Shown here one piece after another: positions 33,220 through 43,500 of a DNA stretch of 64,000 nt (position 1 is its first letter; each line of letters begins with the position of its first letter). The stretch is from Lachnospiraceae bacterium. Its GTDB lineage: Bacteria; Bacillota; Clostridia; Lachnospirales; Lachnospiraceae. The notes beneath the pieces are model-generated. The model was not told the DNA's origin. It saw only the letters and a program-made list of their open reading frames with translations, and made no database searches. A program made the translations under genes and the position numbers. The stretch spans positions 3,162,001 to 3,226,000 of the forward strand of contig AP025576.1 of NCBI GenBank assembly GCA_022845955.1. Direction: 5' to 3'.

Positions 33220-35151
33220 ATGAGTACATATCTGTGGCCTTATCAAAATGAAATCGGTCAGGAAGAAGAGGTCTCCTGTGACGTCCTGGTTCTGGGCGGC
33301 GGCCTTGCGGGATGTTATGCGGCTATAGCCGCGGCAAGGAAAGGGAAAAAAGTTGTCGTGGTGGAAAAAGGGGCAACCGAGCGCAGCGGTGCGGCGGGAA
33401 GCGGCTTTGACCACTGGGAGTCCGCCTGTACCAATCCCTGTTCCCGTGTCACAGCGAAAGAAATCGCGGAGGCCTACGTGGAAGAGCAGGATTATTACAG
33501 CAACGGCATAGCCCACTATATAGAATGCAGGGAAGGGTATGACCGGCTGCTGGATATGGAAGCCTTCGGCGGGAAGATCAGGGATACGGAGGATGAGTTC
33601 AGGGGAGCCGAATTCCGGGATGATGAAACCAGGCTTATGTTTGCCTATGACTATAAAAACCGTTTTACCCTCCGTGTATGGGGAAGTACATTTAAACCGG
33701 CGCTGTATAAAGAACTAAAGAAGCTGGGAGTAAGGATATACGATCGTACGGAGGCCACTGCGCTGCTGACAAAGCAGGTAAACGGGAAACCGAGGGGGAT
33801 CGGTGCGCTGGGCATGAATGTAAGAACCGGAAAATTCATGATATTCCGGGCAAAGGCTACGATTCTAACCATGTCAAGGCCGGCCAGAATCTGGCTTTTT
33901 AATCCGGATTTGGTGGGCCTGTGTGAGTTCAGGCCCACGCAGAGCATCGGCAGCGGCCATGCCATGGGGTATCGGGCCGGAATTGAATTTACCATGATGG
34001 AAAAATCCGTAAAGGGGGAATTTTCCGCTGCGGGCAGAAGCTTTCCTCCTTATGGGACGGGAAATAACCATAATACCTGGTATGCCGCCACTATGGTGGA
34101 TGCCAGAGGGGTGGAAATTCCGTATGTGGATCGGGACGGCAGGGAGCTTCAGTCGGTTTCGGAACGTTACTACCCGGCTCCGGGACAGAAATTTTTTCTG
34201 AAGGGCGGCGTGATTGATGAAGCCAAGTATGAGTACCGCGGTCCGGAAACTCTTCCGTTTGAGGAATTGATTAAGAGGGGCTATCAGCTTCCTTTTTATG
34301 CGGACTTGAGCCGGATGCCCGAAATGGAGCGTAAGGTGATTTGGGGGATGATGGTAGGTGAAGAAGGGAAAACCAAAATCCCCGTCCTGGAAAATTATAC
34401 GAAACGGGGTTTTGATCCTGCCAGACATATGCTGCAAAGCTATGGAAACGGCTGGCAGTCCGCCGCATTCCTTGCCCAGGAGCGCCAGCTCTTCGGAGCG
34501 CCCGGAGGCATCATGCATGACTGGGATCTGAAAACGAATATTGACGGCATCTATGCGGCGGGGGATCAGCTTTTCGCATCGGACTGCTGCGGGTTTGCCG
34601 CTGCCACGGGGTATTATGCGGGCAGGAAAGCGGCGGATGCGATAGAAGGTGTGCCGGAGACGGAACCGGACCGGCAGGAGATAGAAGCGGAGAAAAAACG
34701 TCTCTATGCGCCTCTCTTTGTGGAGGAGGGTATGGACTGGAGAGAGCTGAATATGGCAGTTTCCAAGGCCATGCAGAACTATTGCGGCGGCGTGAAATGC
34801 AGGGCGCTCCTGGAAGAAGGGATTGCGCTGCTTGACAGTTATGTAAAAGAAGCCCTTCCTATGGTAAAAGCGGATAATCCCCACGAACTCATGCGCGCCC
34901 ATGAAGTATCCGATATTCTGGAGGTTGCCGGAATGATCCTCCAGGCCTGCCTCTTCCGGGAATCCAGTTCCAAACCGCTGTGCTTTGAACGCAGCGATTC
35001 CACAAAGCGGGATCCGGAAGAAGAGAACTGCTTTATCACCATCCGTATGGAAAACGGAAAGGCTGTTAAAGGGAAAGTGCCTTTGGGCTATTTCGGGGAT
35101 TTGGAAACGGAATATGAACGCAGGAACCAGGATTATATCAATAGCCTCTGA
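33220..35151 (+). CDS. FAD-dependent reductase, AprA/fumarate-reductase-like
   Basis: A 643-residue flavoprotein. VLVLGGGLAGCYAAIAAA near residue 26 binds FAD; ATERSGAAGSGFDHWE, SIGSGHAMGYRAG near 245 and DGIYAAGDQLFASDCCGFAAA near 445 (in parts DGIYAAGDQL, CCGFAAATG) match the fumarate reductase/AprA flavoprotein fold. The C-terminal helical domain after about 480 is kept. With the ferredoxin gene 83 nt downstream it recalls adenylylsulfate reductase AprAB, yet the sat and other sulfate-reduction genes are not in the window, so another unsaturated or sulfur substrate is equally possible. No signal peptide: cytosolic. Confidence 0.85.
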   Translation: MSTYLWPYQNEIGQEEEVSCDVLVLGGGLAGCYAAIAAARKGKKVVVVEKGATERSGAAGSGFDHWESACTNPCSRVTAKEIAEAYVEEQDYYSNGIAHYIECREGYDRLLDMEAFGGKIRDTEDEFRGAEFRDDETRLMFAYDYKNRFTLRVWGSTFKPALYKELKKLGVRIYDRTEATALLTKQVNGKPRGIGALGMNVRTGKFMIFRAKATILTMSRPARIWLFNPDLVGLCEFRPTQSIGSGHAMGYRAGIEFTMMEKSVKGEFSAAGRSFPPYGTGNNHNTWYAATMVDARGVEIPYVDRDGRELQSVSERYYPAPGQKFFLKGGVIDEAKYEYRGPETLPFEELIKRGYQLPFYADLSRMPEMERKVIWGMMVGEEGKTKIPVLENYTKRGFDPARHMLQSYGNGWQSAAFLAQERQLFGAPGGIMHDWDLKTNIDGIYAAGDQLFASDCCGFAAATGYYAGRKAADAIEGVPETEPDRQEIEAEKKRLYAPLFVEEGMDWRELNMAVSKAMQNYCGGVKCRALLEEGIALLDSYVKEALPMVKADNPHELMRAHEVSDILEVAGMILQACLFRESSSKPLCFERSDSTKRDPEEENCFITIRMENGKAVKGKVPLGYFGDLETEYERRNQDYINSL

Positions 35152-35234
35152 TAGGCAGCAGGGCAGTATGCAGGGGAAACAGAGAGATTCCCATGCTTTG
35201 ATACGCGTGCTAAAGCGCGCAGATAGGAGGAACC

Positions 35235-35507
35235 ATGGAAAAGGAAATGACCGCTTCGGTGATTCCCTGCAGCGCAAGGCCGCTGAAATTCGACGACAGC
35301 CTTTGTATCGGATGCAACCGCTGCGCGGATGTGTGTCAGGTGGATATCATGATACCGAATCCGGTAAAGGGGAAACATCCCATTGTTATTTATCCGGGAG
35401 AATGCTATTATTGTGGCAGCTGTGTGATGGCCTGCCCGAATAAAGGTGCGGTTTCCCTGGAGCATCCGCTTATGAACCAGGCGAAGTTCGTACCGGTAAA
35501 GCTCTAA
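35235..35507 (+). CDS. Two-cluster 4Fe-4S ferredoxin, AprB-like
   Basis: A 90-residue protein with two cysteine sets, CIGCNRCADVC near residue 25 and CYYCGSCVMAC near 57, each ligating a 4Fe-4S cluster. It should pass electrons to or from the flavoprotein encoded just upstream. AGGAGG precedes the ATG. The second set lies 21 residues after the first, as in AprB-type subunits, but the long C-terminal tail of true AprB is missing. Confidence 0.88.
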   Translation: MEKEMTASVIPCSARPLKFDDSLCIGCNRCADVCQVDIMIPNPVKGKHPIVIYPGECYYCGSCVMACPNKGAVSLEHPLMNQAKFVPVKL

Positions 35508-35566
35508 TCTGACGGGCATCCTTGTACGGGTATCAGGCCTAAGCAGCAGTAGGACGGGGGGATCAT

Positions 35567-36244
35567 ATGCAGAAGGAAGTTTGCGCTGCACTGGAGGATT
35601 TTTTTCCTTTCTGGGATAAACTGACGGAGGAAGAACAAAAGAATGTTTGCAGGAATGCCGCCTCTGTGACATATCCGGCGGGGGCCTTTATCCACCGGGC
35701 ATCGGAGGACTGTGTGGGAGTCCTTTTAATCAGGGAGGGACAGCTGCGGGTATATATTCAATCCGAGGACGGCAGGGATATTACCTTGTTCCGTATCGAT
35801 GCAGGGGAAGCCTGTGTGTTGAGCGCGTCCTGCTTTATGCAGGAAATTACTTTTGATATTCTCATTGACGCGGAGAAGGACAGCCGTGTACTGGTGATTC
35901 CCACAGCGGTTATCCGCAGGCTTGCGGATGAAAATATTTACGTGGAAAATTATATTTACAAACAGGCGGTGGAACGTTTTTCCGATGTGATGTGGACCAT
36001 GCAGCAAATCCTTTTTATGAGCTTCGATAAAAGGCTGGCGGTTTTTCTGGTTGATGAAGCCGCTAAAACGGGGGAGGATACGCTGACGATGACCCATGAC
36101 CAGATTGCCAGATATACCGGCAGCGCAAGGGAAGTGGTTTCGCGGATGTTAAAATATTTTGAGAAGGAAGGTCTGGTGGAGCTGGCGAGAGGCAGAGTAA
36201 AGCTGTTACATAAGAAAAAGCTGCAGGAATTGACCAGAGATTAA
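35567..36244 (+). CDS. Crp/Fnr-family transcriptional regulator
   Basis: A 225-residue regulator: cyclic-nucleotide-binding-like beta-roll (residues about 15-125), a long dimer helix, and a winged helix-turn-helix near the C-terminus (LTMTHDQIARYTGSAREVVSRM, in parts MTHDQIARYTG and SAREVVSRMLKYF). The N-terminal domain has cysteines at C6, C28, C44, C84 and C89 that could act in redox or metal sensing, but no clear Fnr-type cluster motif. It lies between the redox genes and the sulfur-fusion gene and probably controls one or both; a GTNACC/GGTNAC palindrome follows in the next spacer. Confidence 0.9.
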   Translation: MQKEVCAALEDFFPFWDKLTEEEQKNVCRNAASVTYPAGAFIHRASEDCVGVLLIREGQLRVYIQSEDGRDITLFRIDAGEACVLSASCFMQEITFDILIDAEKDSRVLVIPTAVIRRLADENIYVENYIYKQAVERFSDVMWTMQQILFMSFDKRLAVFLVDEAAKTGEDTLTMTHDQIARYTGSAREVVSRMLKYFEKEGLVELARGRVKLLHKKKLQELTRD

Positions 36245-36283
36245 CAGGCCTTAGACAAGTAGACAGAAGGCAGCCGGGCTTAT

Positions 36284-36296
36284 GTGACCAGGTTAC
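36284..36296. promoter_or_regulatory. Candidate operator upstream of the sulfur-fusion gene
   Basis: GTGACCAGGTTAC is a 13-bp near-palindrome (GTNACC-A-GGTNAC) 63 bp before the start codon. Its half-site recalls Crp/Fnr sites and the regulator gene is next door; binding is inference. Confidence 0.4.
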
Positions 36297-36301
36297 GGAT
36301 C

Positions 36302-36357
36302 AAATACACTCCCCGGAGTAAGATGGTTTCAGGATCTTATTTCGAAGGAGTGTATTT
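36302..36357 (+). promoter_or_regulatory. Hairpin that buries the ribosome-binding site of the sulfur-fusion gene
   Basis: AAATACACTCC (36302-36312) is the exact complement of GGAGTGTATTT (36347-36357). The second arm holds the ribosome site (AAGGAG, 36345-36350) 9 nt before ATG 36360. A second nested stem (TAAGAT / ATCTTA) sits in the loop. Folded, the mRNA would hide its ribosome site, so translation should depend on a signal, protein or coupling that opens it. No known riboswitch class was recognised. Confidence 0.65.
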
Positions 36358-36359
36358 TT

Positions 36360-38870
36360 ATGAGTAAAACAGTGATTATCGGCGGTGTGGCCGGAGGGGC
36401 CACCGCGGCGGCAAGGCTTCGCCGCAGGGATGAAAAAAGGGAAATTGTGATGCTGGAAAGGGGAGAACATATTTCTTTTGCCAACTGCGGCCTGCCTTAT
36501 TATATCGGGGATGTCATCCAAGACAGGGAGGCGCTGCTCCTGCAGACACCGGAAGGAATGAAGAAAAAATTCAACATAGATGTCCGCATCCGTCAGGAAG
36601 CGGTAACTATCCATCCCGGGGAAAATAAAATAGAGGTACAGGATTTACAGACTGGAAAAATATATGAAGAAAGCTATGATCAGCTGGTTATAGCAACCGG
36701 CTCTTCCCCGTTAAAGCCGGGAATTCCGGGTATTGACGGCAGCCGGATTTTTACACTTTGGAATCTTTCCGATACGGATCAGATCAAAGCGTTTCTGCAG
36801 AAAGAAAGGCCGAAGAGTGCAGCAGTTATCGGCGGCGGCTTTATCGGACTGGAGATGGCGGAGAACCTGCACCGGGCCGGCCTTGCCGTATCCGTAATAG
36901 AAATGCAGAAACAGGTCATGGCTCCCCTGGATTATGAAATGGCCCGGCTATTGCATGAAAATATGGAAATGAACGGTGTGGAGCTGATTTTGGAGGACGG
37001 TGTGAAGCGGTTTGGACAGGAGGATGCCGGGGTGGCCGTTTCGCTTGCCAGCGGAAAAATAATACGGGCGGACATGGTGATCCTCTCCATAGGGGTGCGC
37101 CCTAACAGCCGGCTGGCATCTGATGCGGGGCTTGCGCTGAATGCCAGAGGCGGCATCCGGGTCAATGAATTCCTGCAGACGAGTGTTCCCAATATCTATG
37201 CCGTGGGGGATGTGGTTGAAGTGGGGCAGTTTGTGACGGGAGAACGGACGATGATACCTCTTGCCGGCCCGGCGAATAAGCAGGCAAGGATTTGCGCGGA
37301 TAATATTGTTGGGGATCGGAAGCCGTACGAAGGAAGTATGGGAACCAGTGTTGTCCAATGCTTTGATCTTACGGCTGCCGCCGTGGGACTGAATGAAAAG
37401 GCTTTGCTTACTTCCGGGAAGGAAAAGGGAAGGGATTATAAAACCGTATTGATCCAGCAAAAATCCCATGCCGGCTATTATCCCGGTGCAGTACCTCTTA
37501 CTCTGAAGCTGCTTTTTGATACAAAGTCCCGGATCCTGGGTGCCCAGATAGTGGGGCAGGACGGCGTGGATAAAAGAATAGACACCATTGCATCCGTCAT
37601 GCGCCTTTCCGGTACAACGGATGATCTGGCAAAGCTGGAACTGGCGTATGCCCCGCCCTTTTCTTCCGCCAAGGACCCGGTGAATATGGCGGGTTTTACC
37701 GCAGAAAATGTGCGGGAGGGCCTGGTATCCTTCCTGGGTGTACAGGAACTGGAGGAAATACGGGCGGATAAAAAACGGAGGGAAACCTGTCAGATACTGG
37801 ATGTGACGGAAAACGCAGAGCGTCTTGTGTTTTCCATTCCCGGTTCCCTGCACATTCCTTTGGGGGAACTGCGGGAAAGAATGGATGAGCTGGATCCCGG
37901 GAAGCTGATTATCCCCTATTGTTCGGTGGGAGTCCGCTCCTACAATGCAGCCCGGATTCTTCAGCAGTCCGGCTTCCCCGATGTGAAGGTCCTGGAAGGA
38001 GGAACCACCTTTTATAAATCGTATCACTATAAGGAGTATGGGATGAATGCAGGAAAAGAAAAGACAAAACAGGAGGAGAATAGCCGCAGAAGGACAACAG
38101 AAACGCTGGAACTGGATTGCAGCGGGATGCAGTGTCCCGGACCGATAATGAAGGTTAATGAGGCCCTGCATACTATGGAGAAAGGAGAACGGCTTTGTGT
38201 TGCGGCTACGGACTTGGGATTTGCGCGTGATATTGCCGCCTGGTGTTCAAGAACCGGCAATACGCTGATAGAGTCTTTCAAGGAGGGAAAGCAGACCCGG
38301 GTTACCATTGAGAAAGGGGATGTAAAAGAGGGAAACCGGAAACAGGCGGAATCGGCATGTCCCGCTCAAAATGGGGATTATCCTGCAGCGTCCGGGGAAC
38401 GGGAAGGAAAAACACTGATTGTATTTGACGGGGATCTGGATAAGGTACTTGCCGCTTTTATCATTGCCAACGGAGCGGCAGCCATGGGAAGGCCGGTAAC
38501 CATGTTTTTTACCTTCTGGGGGCTGAATGCCCTTCGCAGGCCGGATAAAAGAAGGGTAAAGAAGCCGTTTCTGGATCGGATGTTCGGTATGATGATGCCA
38601 AGGGGAACAGGAAAGCTGAAGCTTTCCCGGATGAATATGGGCGGTATGGGCACCAGGCTCATGAAAAAAGTGATGCGGGATAAAAACGTAAGCTCCCTGG
38701 AGGAGCTTATGAAACAGGCCATGGCACAGGGCGTGCGCCTTGTGGCCTGCACCATGTCCATGGATGTGATGGGGATTACCAAAGAAGAACTGATAGACGG
38801 CGTGGAACTGGCAGGCGTGGCTTCCTATCTGGGAGATGCGGAGCTTTCCAATGTCAATTTATTCGTATAA
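36360..38870 (+). CDS. CoA-disulfide reductase-like / rhodanese / TusA / DsrE fusion
   Basis: An 836-residue cytosolic fusion of four modules. Residues 1-445: flavin disulfide oxidoreductase with FAD motif IIGGVAGGATAAARL and active cysteine Cys43 in SFANCGLPYY, as in CoA-disulfide and persulfide reductases. About 455-555: rhodanese domain with the active loop YCSVGVRS. About 582-650: TusA domain with LDCSGMQCPGPIMKVNEAL. About 683-836: DsrE-like domain (KTLIVFDGDLDKVLAA, FFTFWGLNALRRPD). Such a chain would reduce polysulfide or glutathione/CoA persulfide and pass sulfane sulfur between cysteines. Preceded by a ribosome-site hairpin and a Crp/Fnr gene; followed by a terminator. The linker (565-580) and another (655-680) are Glu/Lys/Arg-rich. 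Confidence 0.9.
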   Translation: MSKTVIIGGVAGGATAAARLRRRDEKREIVMLERGEHISFANCGLPYYIGDVIQDREALLLQTPEGMKKKFNIDVRIRQEAVTIHPGENKIEVQDLQTGKIYEESYDQLVIATGSSPLKPGIPGIDGSRIFTLWNLSDTDQIKAFLQKERPKSAAVIGGGFIGLEMAENLHRAGLAVSVIEMQKQVMAPLDYEMARLLHENMEMNGVELILEDGVKRFGQEDAGVAVSLASGKIIRADMVILSIGVRPNSRLASDAGLALNARGGIRVNEFLQTSVPNIYAVGDVVEVGQFVTGERTMIPLAGPANKQARICADNIVGDRKPYEGSMGTSVVQCFDLTAAAVGLNEKALLTSGKEKGRDYKTVLIQQKSHAGYYPGAVPLTLKLLFDTKSRILGAQIVGQDGVDKRIDTIASVMRLSGTTDDLAKLELAYAPPFSSAKDPVNMAGFTAENVREGLVSFLGVQELEEIRADKKRRETCQILDVTENAERLVFSIPGSLHIPLGELRERMDELDPGKLIIPYCSVGVRSYNAARILQQSGFPDVKVLEGGTTFYKSYHYKEYGMNAGKEKTKQEENSRRRTTETLELDCSGMQCPGPIMKVNEALHTMEKGERLCVAATDLGFARDIAAWCSRTGNTLIESFKEGKQTRVTIEKGDVKEGNRKQAESACPAQNGDYPAASGEREGKTLIVFDGDLDKVLAAFIIANGAAAMGRPVTMFFTFWGLNALRRPDKRRVKKPFLDRMFGMMMPRGTGKLKLSRMNMGGMGTRLMKKVMRDKNVSSLEELMKQAMAQGVRLVACTMSMDVMGITKEELIDGVELAGVASYLGDAELSNVNLFV

Positions 38871-38910
38871 AATACCCCGCAGCATATCGTGCGGGAATAG
38901 AATGGCCGGA

Positions 38911-38947
38911 AGAGGCGCTGCGGATAGGGTTCCGCAGCGCCTCTTTT
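38911..38947 (+). terminator. Intrinsic terminator of the redox/sulfur operon
   Basis: AGAGGCGCTGCGG (38911-38923) and its exact complement CCGCAGCGCCTCT (38932-38944) followed by TTTTG. Confidence 0.88.
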
Positions 38948-39021
38948 GTAATTAACGTTACTGCCCGCTCCGTGAACAGCAGCTATTTAACGGAACCGCT
39001 ACATATGTTCGAAAAAATAGT

Positions 39022-39050
39022 TTGGAATATGGTACGAAAAAGGATATAAT
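39022..39050 (+). promoter_or_regulatory. Promoter of the DUF389-Lhr-NERD operon
   Basis: TTGGAA (39022-39027), 17 bp, TATAAT (39045-39050), 82 bp before the TTG start of the DUF389 gene. Confidence 0.65.
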
Positions 39051-39131
39051 AGGAGAAATAAGATAACTGTGAAGGGACGCAACAGTTACAAAAAAAGATA
39101 CCGGCGGAGCCGGAGAAGGCGGTAACAAAAG

Positions 39132-40580
39132 TTGAACCAGCTGCGAAAGATATTGATTGATACCTTTAACCTGAATACGGACTGTGCCTCCCAGGAGGAA
39201 ATAGCGGAAAGGATAAGGAGCGGCGGCCAGCTGCGGGGAACCAACATGTGCATCATGATTCTGGCCATGTTCATTGCTTCCATCGGGCTGAATATGAACA
39301 GCACCGCGGTCATTATAGGTGCCATGCTGATATCGCCTCTGATGGGCGGGATCATGAATATAGGTTATGGCATTGCCGCTTATGATATGGCCCATGTCAG
39401 ACATGCGTTTATGAAACTGTCTTTTCAGGTAGTGTTCTGTGTCCTGGTATCTACAATTTATTTTATGCTTTCCCCGATAACCGCCCCTTCCAACGAATTG
39501 CTTGCCAGGACCTCTCCGACGATCTGGGATGTCCTCATTGCGCTTTTCGGCGGCCTTGCCGGCATCATAGGGGTTACAAGGGAAGAAAAGGTGAGCAATG
39601 TCATTCCCGGCGTTGCCATAGCCACGGCGCTCATGCCGCCGCTGTGTACGGCGGGATATGGGATTGCCCGGCATTCCTGGAAATTTTTCGGCGGCGCCAT
39701 GTATCTGTTTTTCATTAACTGCTTCTTTATCTGTCTGGCGGCTGTGGTGGTACTGAAAATCATGCATGTATCTGCCAAGCGGGAAATCGCGGGCAGGATT
39801 CTGCGCAAACAGAAATTTTATGTGATGCTGGTGGTGATTATTACCGTGCTTCCCAGCCTTTACCTGGCATGGCAGATGATTAACAACAGTGCGGTGAACA
39901 GCCAGTTCGGCAGCTTTATTTCCACCCAGTTCGATTTCGAAGAAACACAGGTGGTTTCCAAGAGCCTGGATTCCAAAAACGGGATTATCCGTGTGGCGGT
40001 GGTGGGCAAACGGCTGGACAGCTCCACACAGGAGGCTATTCAGCAGGCGCTTGCGGAATACAGCCATCTGAAAGGGATGAAGCTGTATCTGACACAAACC
40101 GAATTTACCGGAGGGATTTCCAAGGAAGAGGTGGAAAGCCTGATCAATACGGAAATGGCGGCAGGGGAAGAGATCCAGATGGATTATGAGGAGAAGAACC
40201 GGGCGCTTTCGGAAAAGGTGGATTTGTACTTGCCCGCCTATGCCCAGTTTTCTTTCAGTACGGCCCTTAAGGAACAGCTCATGGCGGAGCTTCCTCTTTT
40301 TTATCCCCAGATCCGGGATTTGGATCTGGCGGCTCTGGGCAGTCTGGACGAAGAAAAGAAGGTCCGGGTGGAAAAATATCTGCTGATCCTCCAGGTAGAT
40401 ACCCCTCTGGACGGAGAGCAGGTGGCGAAGATTGAAGAGTGGTCCTCTAAAATTATAGACGGTGATGTGCTTGCCTCCTGGCGGCTTGCTCCCGGAGTTT
40501 CTGATAATTCAGTATCTGAAAACAGTATTTCAGATAACAGTATCCCGGAAACAGACCCGCAGGAGCTAAACGTAGAATGA
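39132..40580 (+). CDS. DUF389-family membrane protein
   Basis: A 482-residue protein. The N-terminal ~215 residues have about six membrane segments with MFIASIGLNMNSTAVIIGAM and LISPLMGGIMNIGYG typical of the DUF389 family, whose transport substrate is not established. From about 225 a soluble domain follows, ending in a Ser/Asn/Asp-rich tail made of near repeats (SDNSVSENSISDNSIPETD). The start is TTG at 39132. It overlaps the start region of the Lhr helicase gene, so both are on one mRNA. Confidence 0.82.
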   Translation: MNQLRKILIDTFNLNTDCASQEEIAERIRSGGQLRGTNMCIMILAMFIASIGLNMNSTAVIIGAMLISPLMGGIMNIGYGIAAYDMAHVRHAFMKLSFQVVFCVLVSTIYFMLSPITAPSNELLARTSPTIWDVLIALFGGLAGIIGVTREEKVSNVIPGVAIATALMPPLCTAGYGIARHSWKFFGGAMYLFFINCFFICLAAVVVLKIMHVSAKREIAGRILRKQKFYVMLVVIITVLPSLYLAWQMINNSAVNSQFGSFISTQFDFEETQVVSKSLDSKNGIIRVAVVGKRLDSSTQEAIQQALAEYSHLKGMKLYLTQTEFTGGISKEEVESLINTEMAAGEEIQMDYEEKNRALSEKVDLYLPAYAQFSFSTALKEQLMAELPLFYPQIRDLDLAALGSLDEEKKVRVEKYLLILQVDTPLDGEQVAKIEEWSSKIIDGDVLASWRLAPGVSDNSVSENSISDNSIPETDPQELNVE

Positions 40581-40588
40581 GGAAAAGT

Positions 40589-43500
40589 ATGACAGATTTG
40601 ACCAGTATATTTGATGAGAATACAGCGGATTGGTTTGCTTCAACACTTGGGGAACCGACACCGGTACAAAAAGAAGCCTGGCCCGCCATCGCGGGAGGAA
40701 AGCATACACTGGTGTCCGCGCCTACGGGTACCGGCAAGACATTGTCCGCATTTCTGGTATTTATAGACCGGCTCACCAGACAGGCGAGAGCCGGCGGACT
40801 GCCCCGCCAGCTTCAGCTGATCTATATATCCCCGCTGAAATCTCTGGCGGCGGACATCCGGGAAAACCTGCGCAGACCGCTTGACGGACTTGCCGGTAAA
40901 GGCGGGGAGGAGATAGAGATTGCCATCCGTACCGGGGATACGCCTCAGCGTGACAGACAGCGGATGATCAAATATCCGCCCCATATATTGATTACCACGC
41001 CGGAATCCCTGTATCTGATGCTTACAAGCAAAAACGGCCAGGGGATTCTGGCTACGGCGAAAGCGATCATACTGGATGAGCTTCATGCCCTGATCGATAC
41101 CAAACGGGGAGCACATTTGATGCTGTCCGTAGCCCGCCTGGATAAGCTCTGCAGCCGGCCGCTCCAGCGAATCGGGCTGTCTGCAACGATTGAACCGCTT
41201 TCTGTTGCGGCGGCCTATCTTTCCCCGGAGCCGGCGGTCATCATTGCACCTGCCATGAAAAAAGAAGTTCAGCTTGTTGTGACAAGTCCCTTTGCGGATA
41301 CCACAGCCGGAAAGAGGAAGGATCCGGTATGGGAGGAACTGGCGGAGCTGGTATACCGCCGCTGCCAGGGAAGCCGCAGCGTGATTGCCTTTGTGGAAGG
41401 ACGCAGATATGCGGAAAAGCTTGCTTATTACGTAAACCTTCTTGGGGGAGAAGGCTATGCCCGGGTGCATCATGGAAGTTTGTCCAGGGAACAGCGATTT
41501 GAAGTGGAACATGCGCTGCGGGACGGCAGTCTCCGACTGCTGTGCGCCACCTCGTCCATGGAACTGGGAATCGATGTGGGGGAAATCGATCAGGTGCTTC
41601 AGGTGGGCTGCCCCAGAACGATCTCGGGCACGATGCAGCGTCTGGGCCGGGCCGGACATAATCCGGGCCGGGTGAGTGTGATGTATTTGTTCCCGAGAAC
41701 GGCGGCGGAAAGTGTATCCTGCGGCATGACGGCCGAACTGGCCAGGAGAGGCGGTGTGGAATATGCCAAACCGCCGGCGGGCTGTCTGGATGTCCTGGCC
41801 CAGCATCTGGTATCCATGGCCGCATTCCATGGATACCAGGTGGAGGAAGTGATGGAAATCCTGCCCAGGGCTTACTGTTTCCGGAATATAAGCCGGGAAG
41901 AGGTCGACGGGGTACTCGGCATGCTTGCCGGTGATTTTGAACACGATAAGGATATCCCCGCCCGTCCGAGAATCCTTTACGACCGGATTCATGGGTACGT
42001 GGAAGGAGACGGTTACAGCCGGATGCTTGCCGTATCGGCGGGAGGAACGATCCCGGACAGAGGGCTTTATACGGTACGTACGGAAGAAGGGGTAAAGGTG
42101 GGCGAAGTGGACGAAGAATTCGTCTATGAATCCCAGAAAGGGGATCGGTTCCTTCTGGGAGCATTTGCCTGGCGGGTGCTGGATATCAGCAGGGATTCGG
42201 TGATAGTAACCCAGTCACCCATAGATGGTGCCAGGATCCCTTTCTGGAAAGGGGAACTAAAGGGCAGGGACCTGAGAACCAGCAAGGCCTTCGGGCAAAT
42301 CCTACACGGGCTGCAGATGGCACAGGAAGACGGGAATTTATTGCAGGCGCTGTACCAGCTGGGGCTGGATGAACCGGCTGCCAGGCTGGCGGAAGGGTAT
42401 CTGAAAAGGCAGATAGCCGCCACGGATGGGCTGCCGGATGATAAAACCATACTGGTGGAGCATTTCCGGGATCAGTCGGGAAATGCACAGATTATGATTC
42501 ATTCCCTTTTCGGCGGGAAAGTGAACGCACCGCTTTCCCTTCTTCTCCAGGAAGCGGCCAGAGAGCAGACCGGCCAGAATGTAGGCTGTGTGGATGACGA
42601 GGACGGTATTCTGCTGTATTCTTATGGGAGAGAGAGCCTGCCGGATGGACTGCTTTACCAGCTGTCGCCCGAAACGTCGGATGCTGTCCTGGAGGCGCTG
42701 CTTCCCGCAACCCCTCTGTTCCATGTGGCTTTCCGTCATAACAGCGGAAGGGCACTGATGATGGGGGTGAGGAAAAACGGGAGACTGCCGCTATGGATGC
42801 AGCGTCTGCGCAGCGCGGAAATGCTGGATACCATTGTCCGGGAAAAAAAGCATCCGCTGATCCTGGAAACCAAACGGGAATGCCTGACCCAGATGTGGGA
42901 TCCGGAAGGAGTAAAGGAAGTGCTGCATGGGATCCGGTCGGGAGCTATCTGCGTCCGTGAATTTCATTCGGAGATTCCTTCCCCTATGTCCCTTCCGCTT
43001 CAATGGCAGCAGGAGGCGGCTGTTATGTATGACTATTATCCCACGCCCAGAGGGGTGCATGCCGCTGTGGAAGAGGAATTGAAACAAATCCAGATGATTG
43101 CTGCGGGAAAAGAAGAACTTCAGCGGGTTCAGGAGCGCAGCCGCCTTCCGGAGGATGAAAAACAGCTGCATGCGCTTTTGATGGCAGAAGGAGATCTGGC
43201 AGCCGGAGAGCTGGATATTCCCATAGACTGGCTGGAGAGCCTGGCAAGGCAGGGGCGGGCCGGTTATCTGGAGCCGGGGCTTTGGATTGCCATGGAGCAA
43301 AGGACGGAATATCTCACAGCCCTTCCCGATGCGGATGCAGACAGCTCTGCTTCAGGCAAGGGGCTGCCGGGTACAAATGCGCCGGAAGAGGAAATCCGCG
43401 AAAGCCGTCTGCATATCGTAAGGCGCCTGCTTCGTTACCGCGGGGCACATACGGCTGGGCAGGTGGCGGAACGTTATTTCTGGAGCGAAGAAGAAGCAAA

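Noticed and set aside
32033..33229. Minus-strand open frame of 398 codons
   Set aside because: Antisense to the SSS symporter gene; its Arg/His/Gly-rich sequence is a shadow of membrane-helix codons.
33220..35507. Dissimilatory sulfate reduction (AprAB)
   Set aside because: The pair resembles AprAB in layout only; sat, dsr and qmo genes are absent and AprB's tail is missing.
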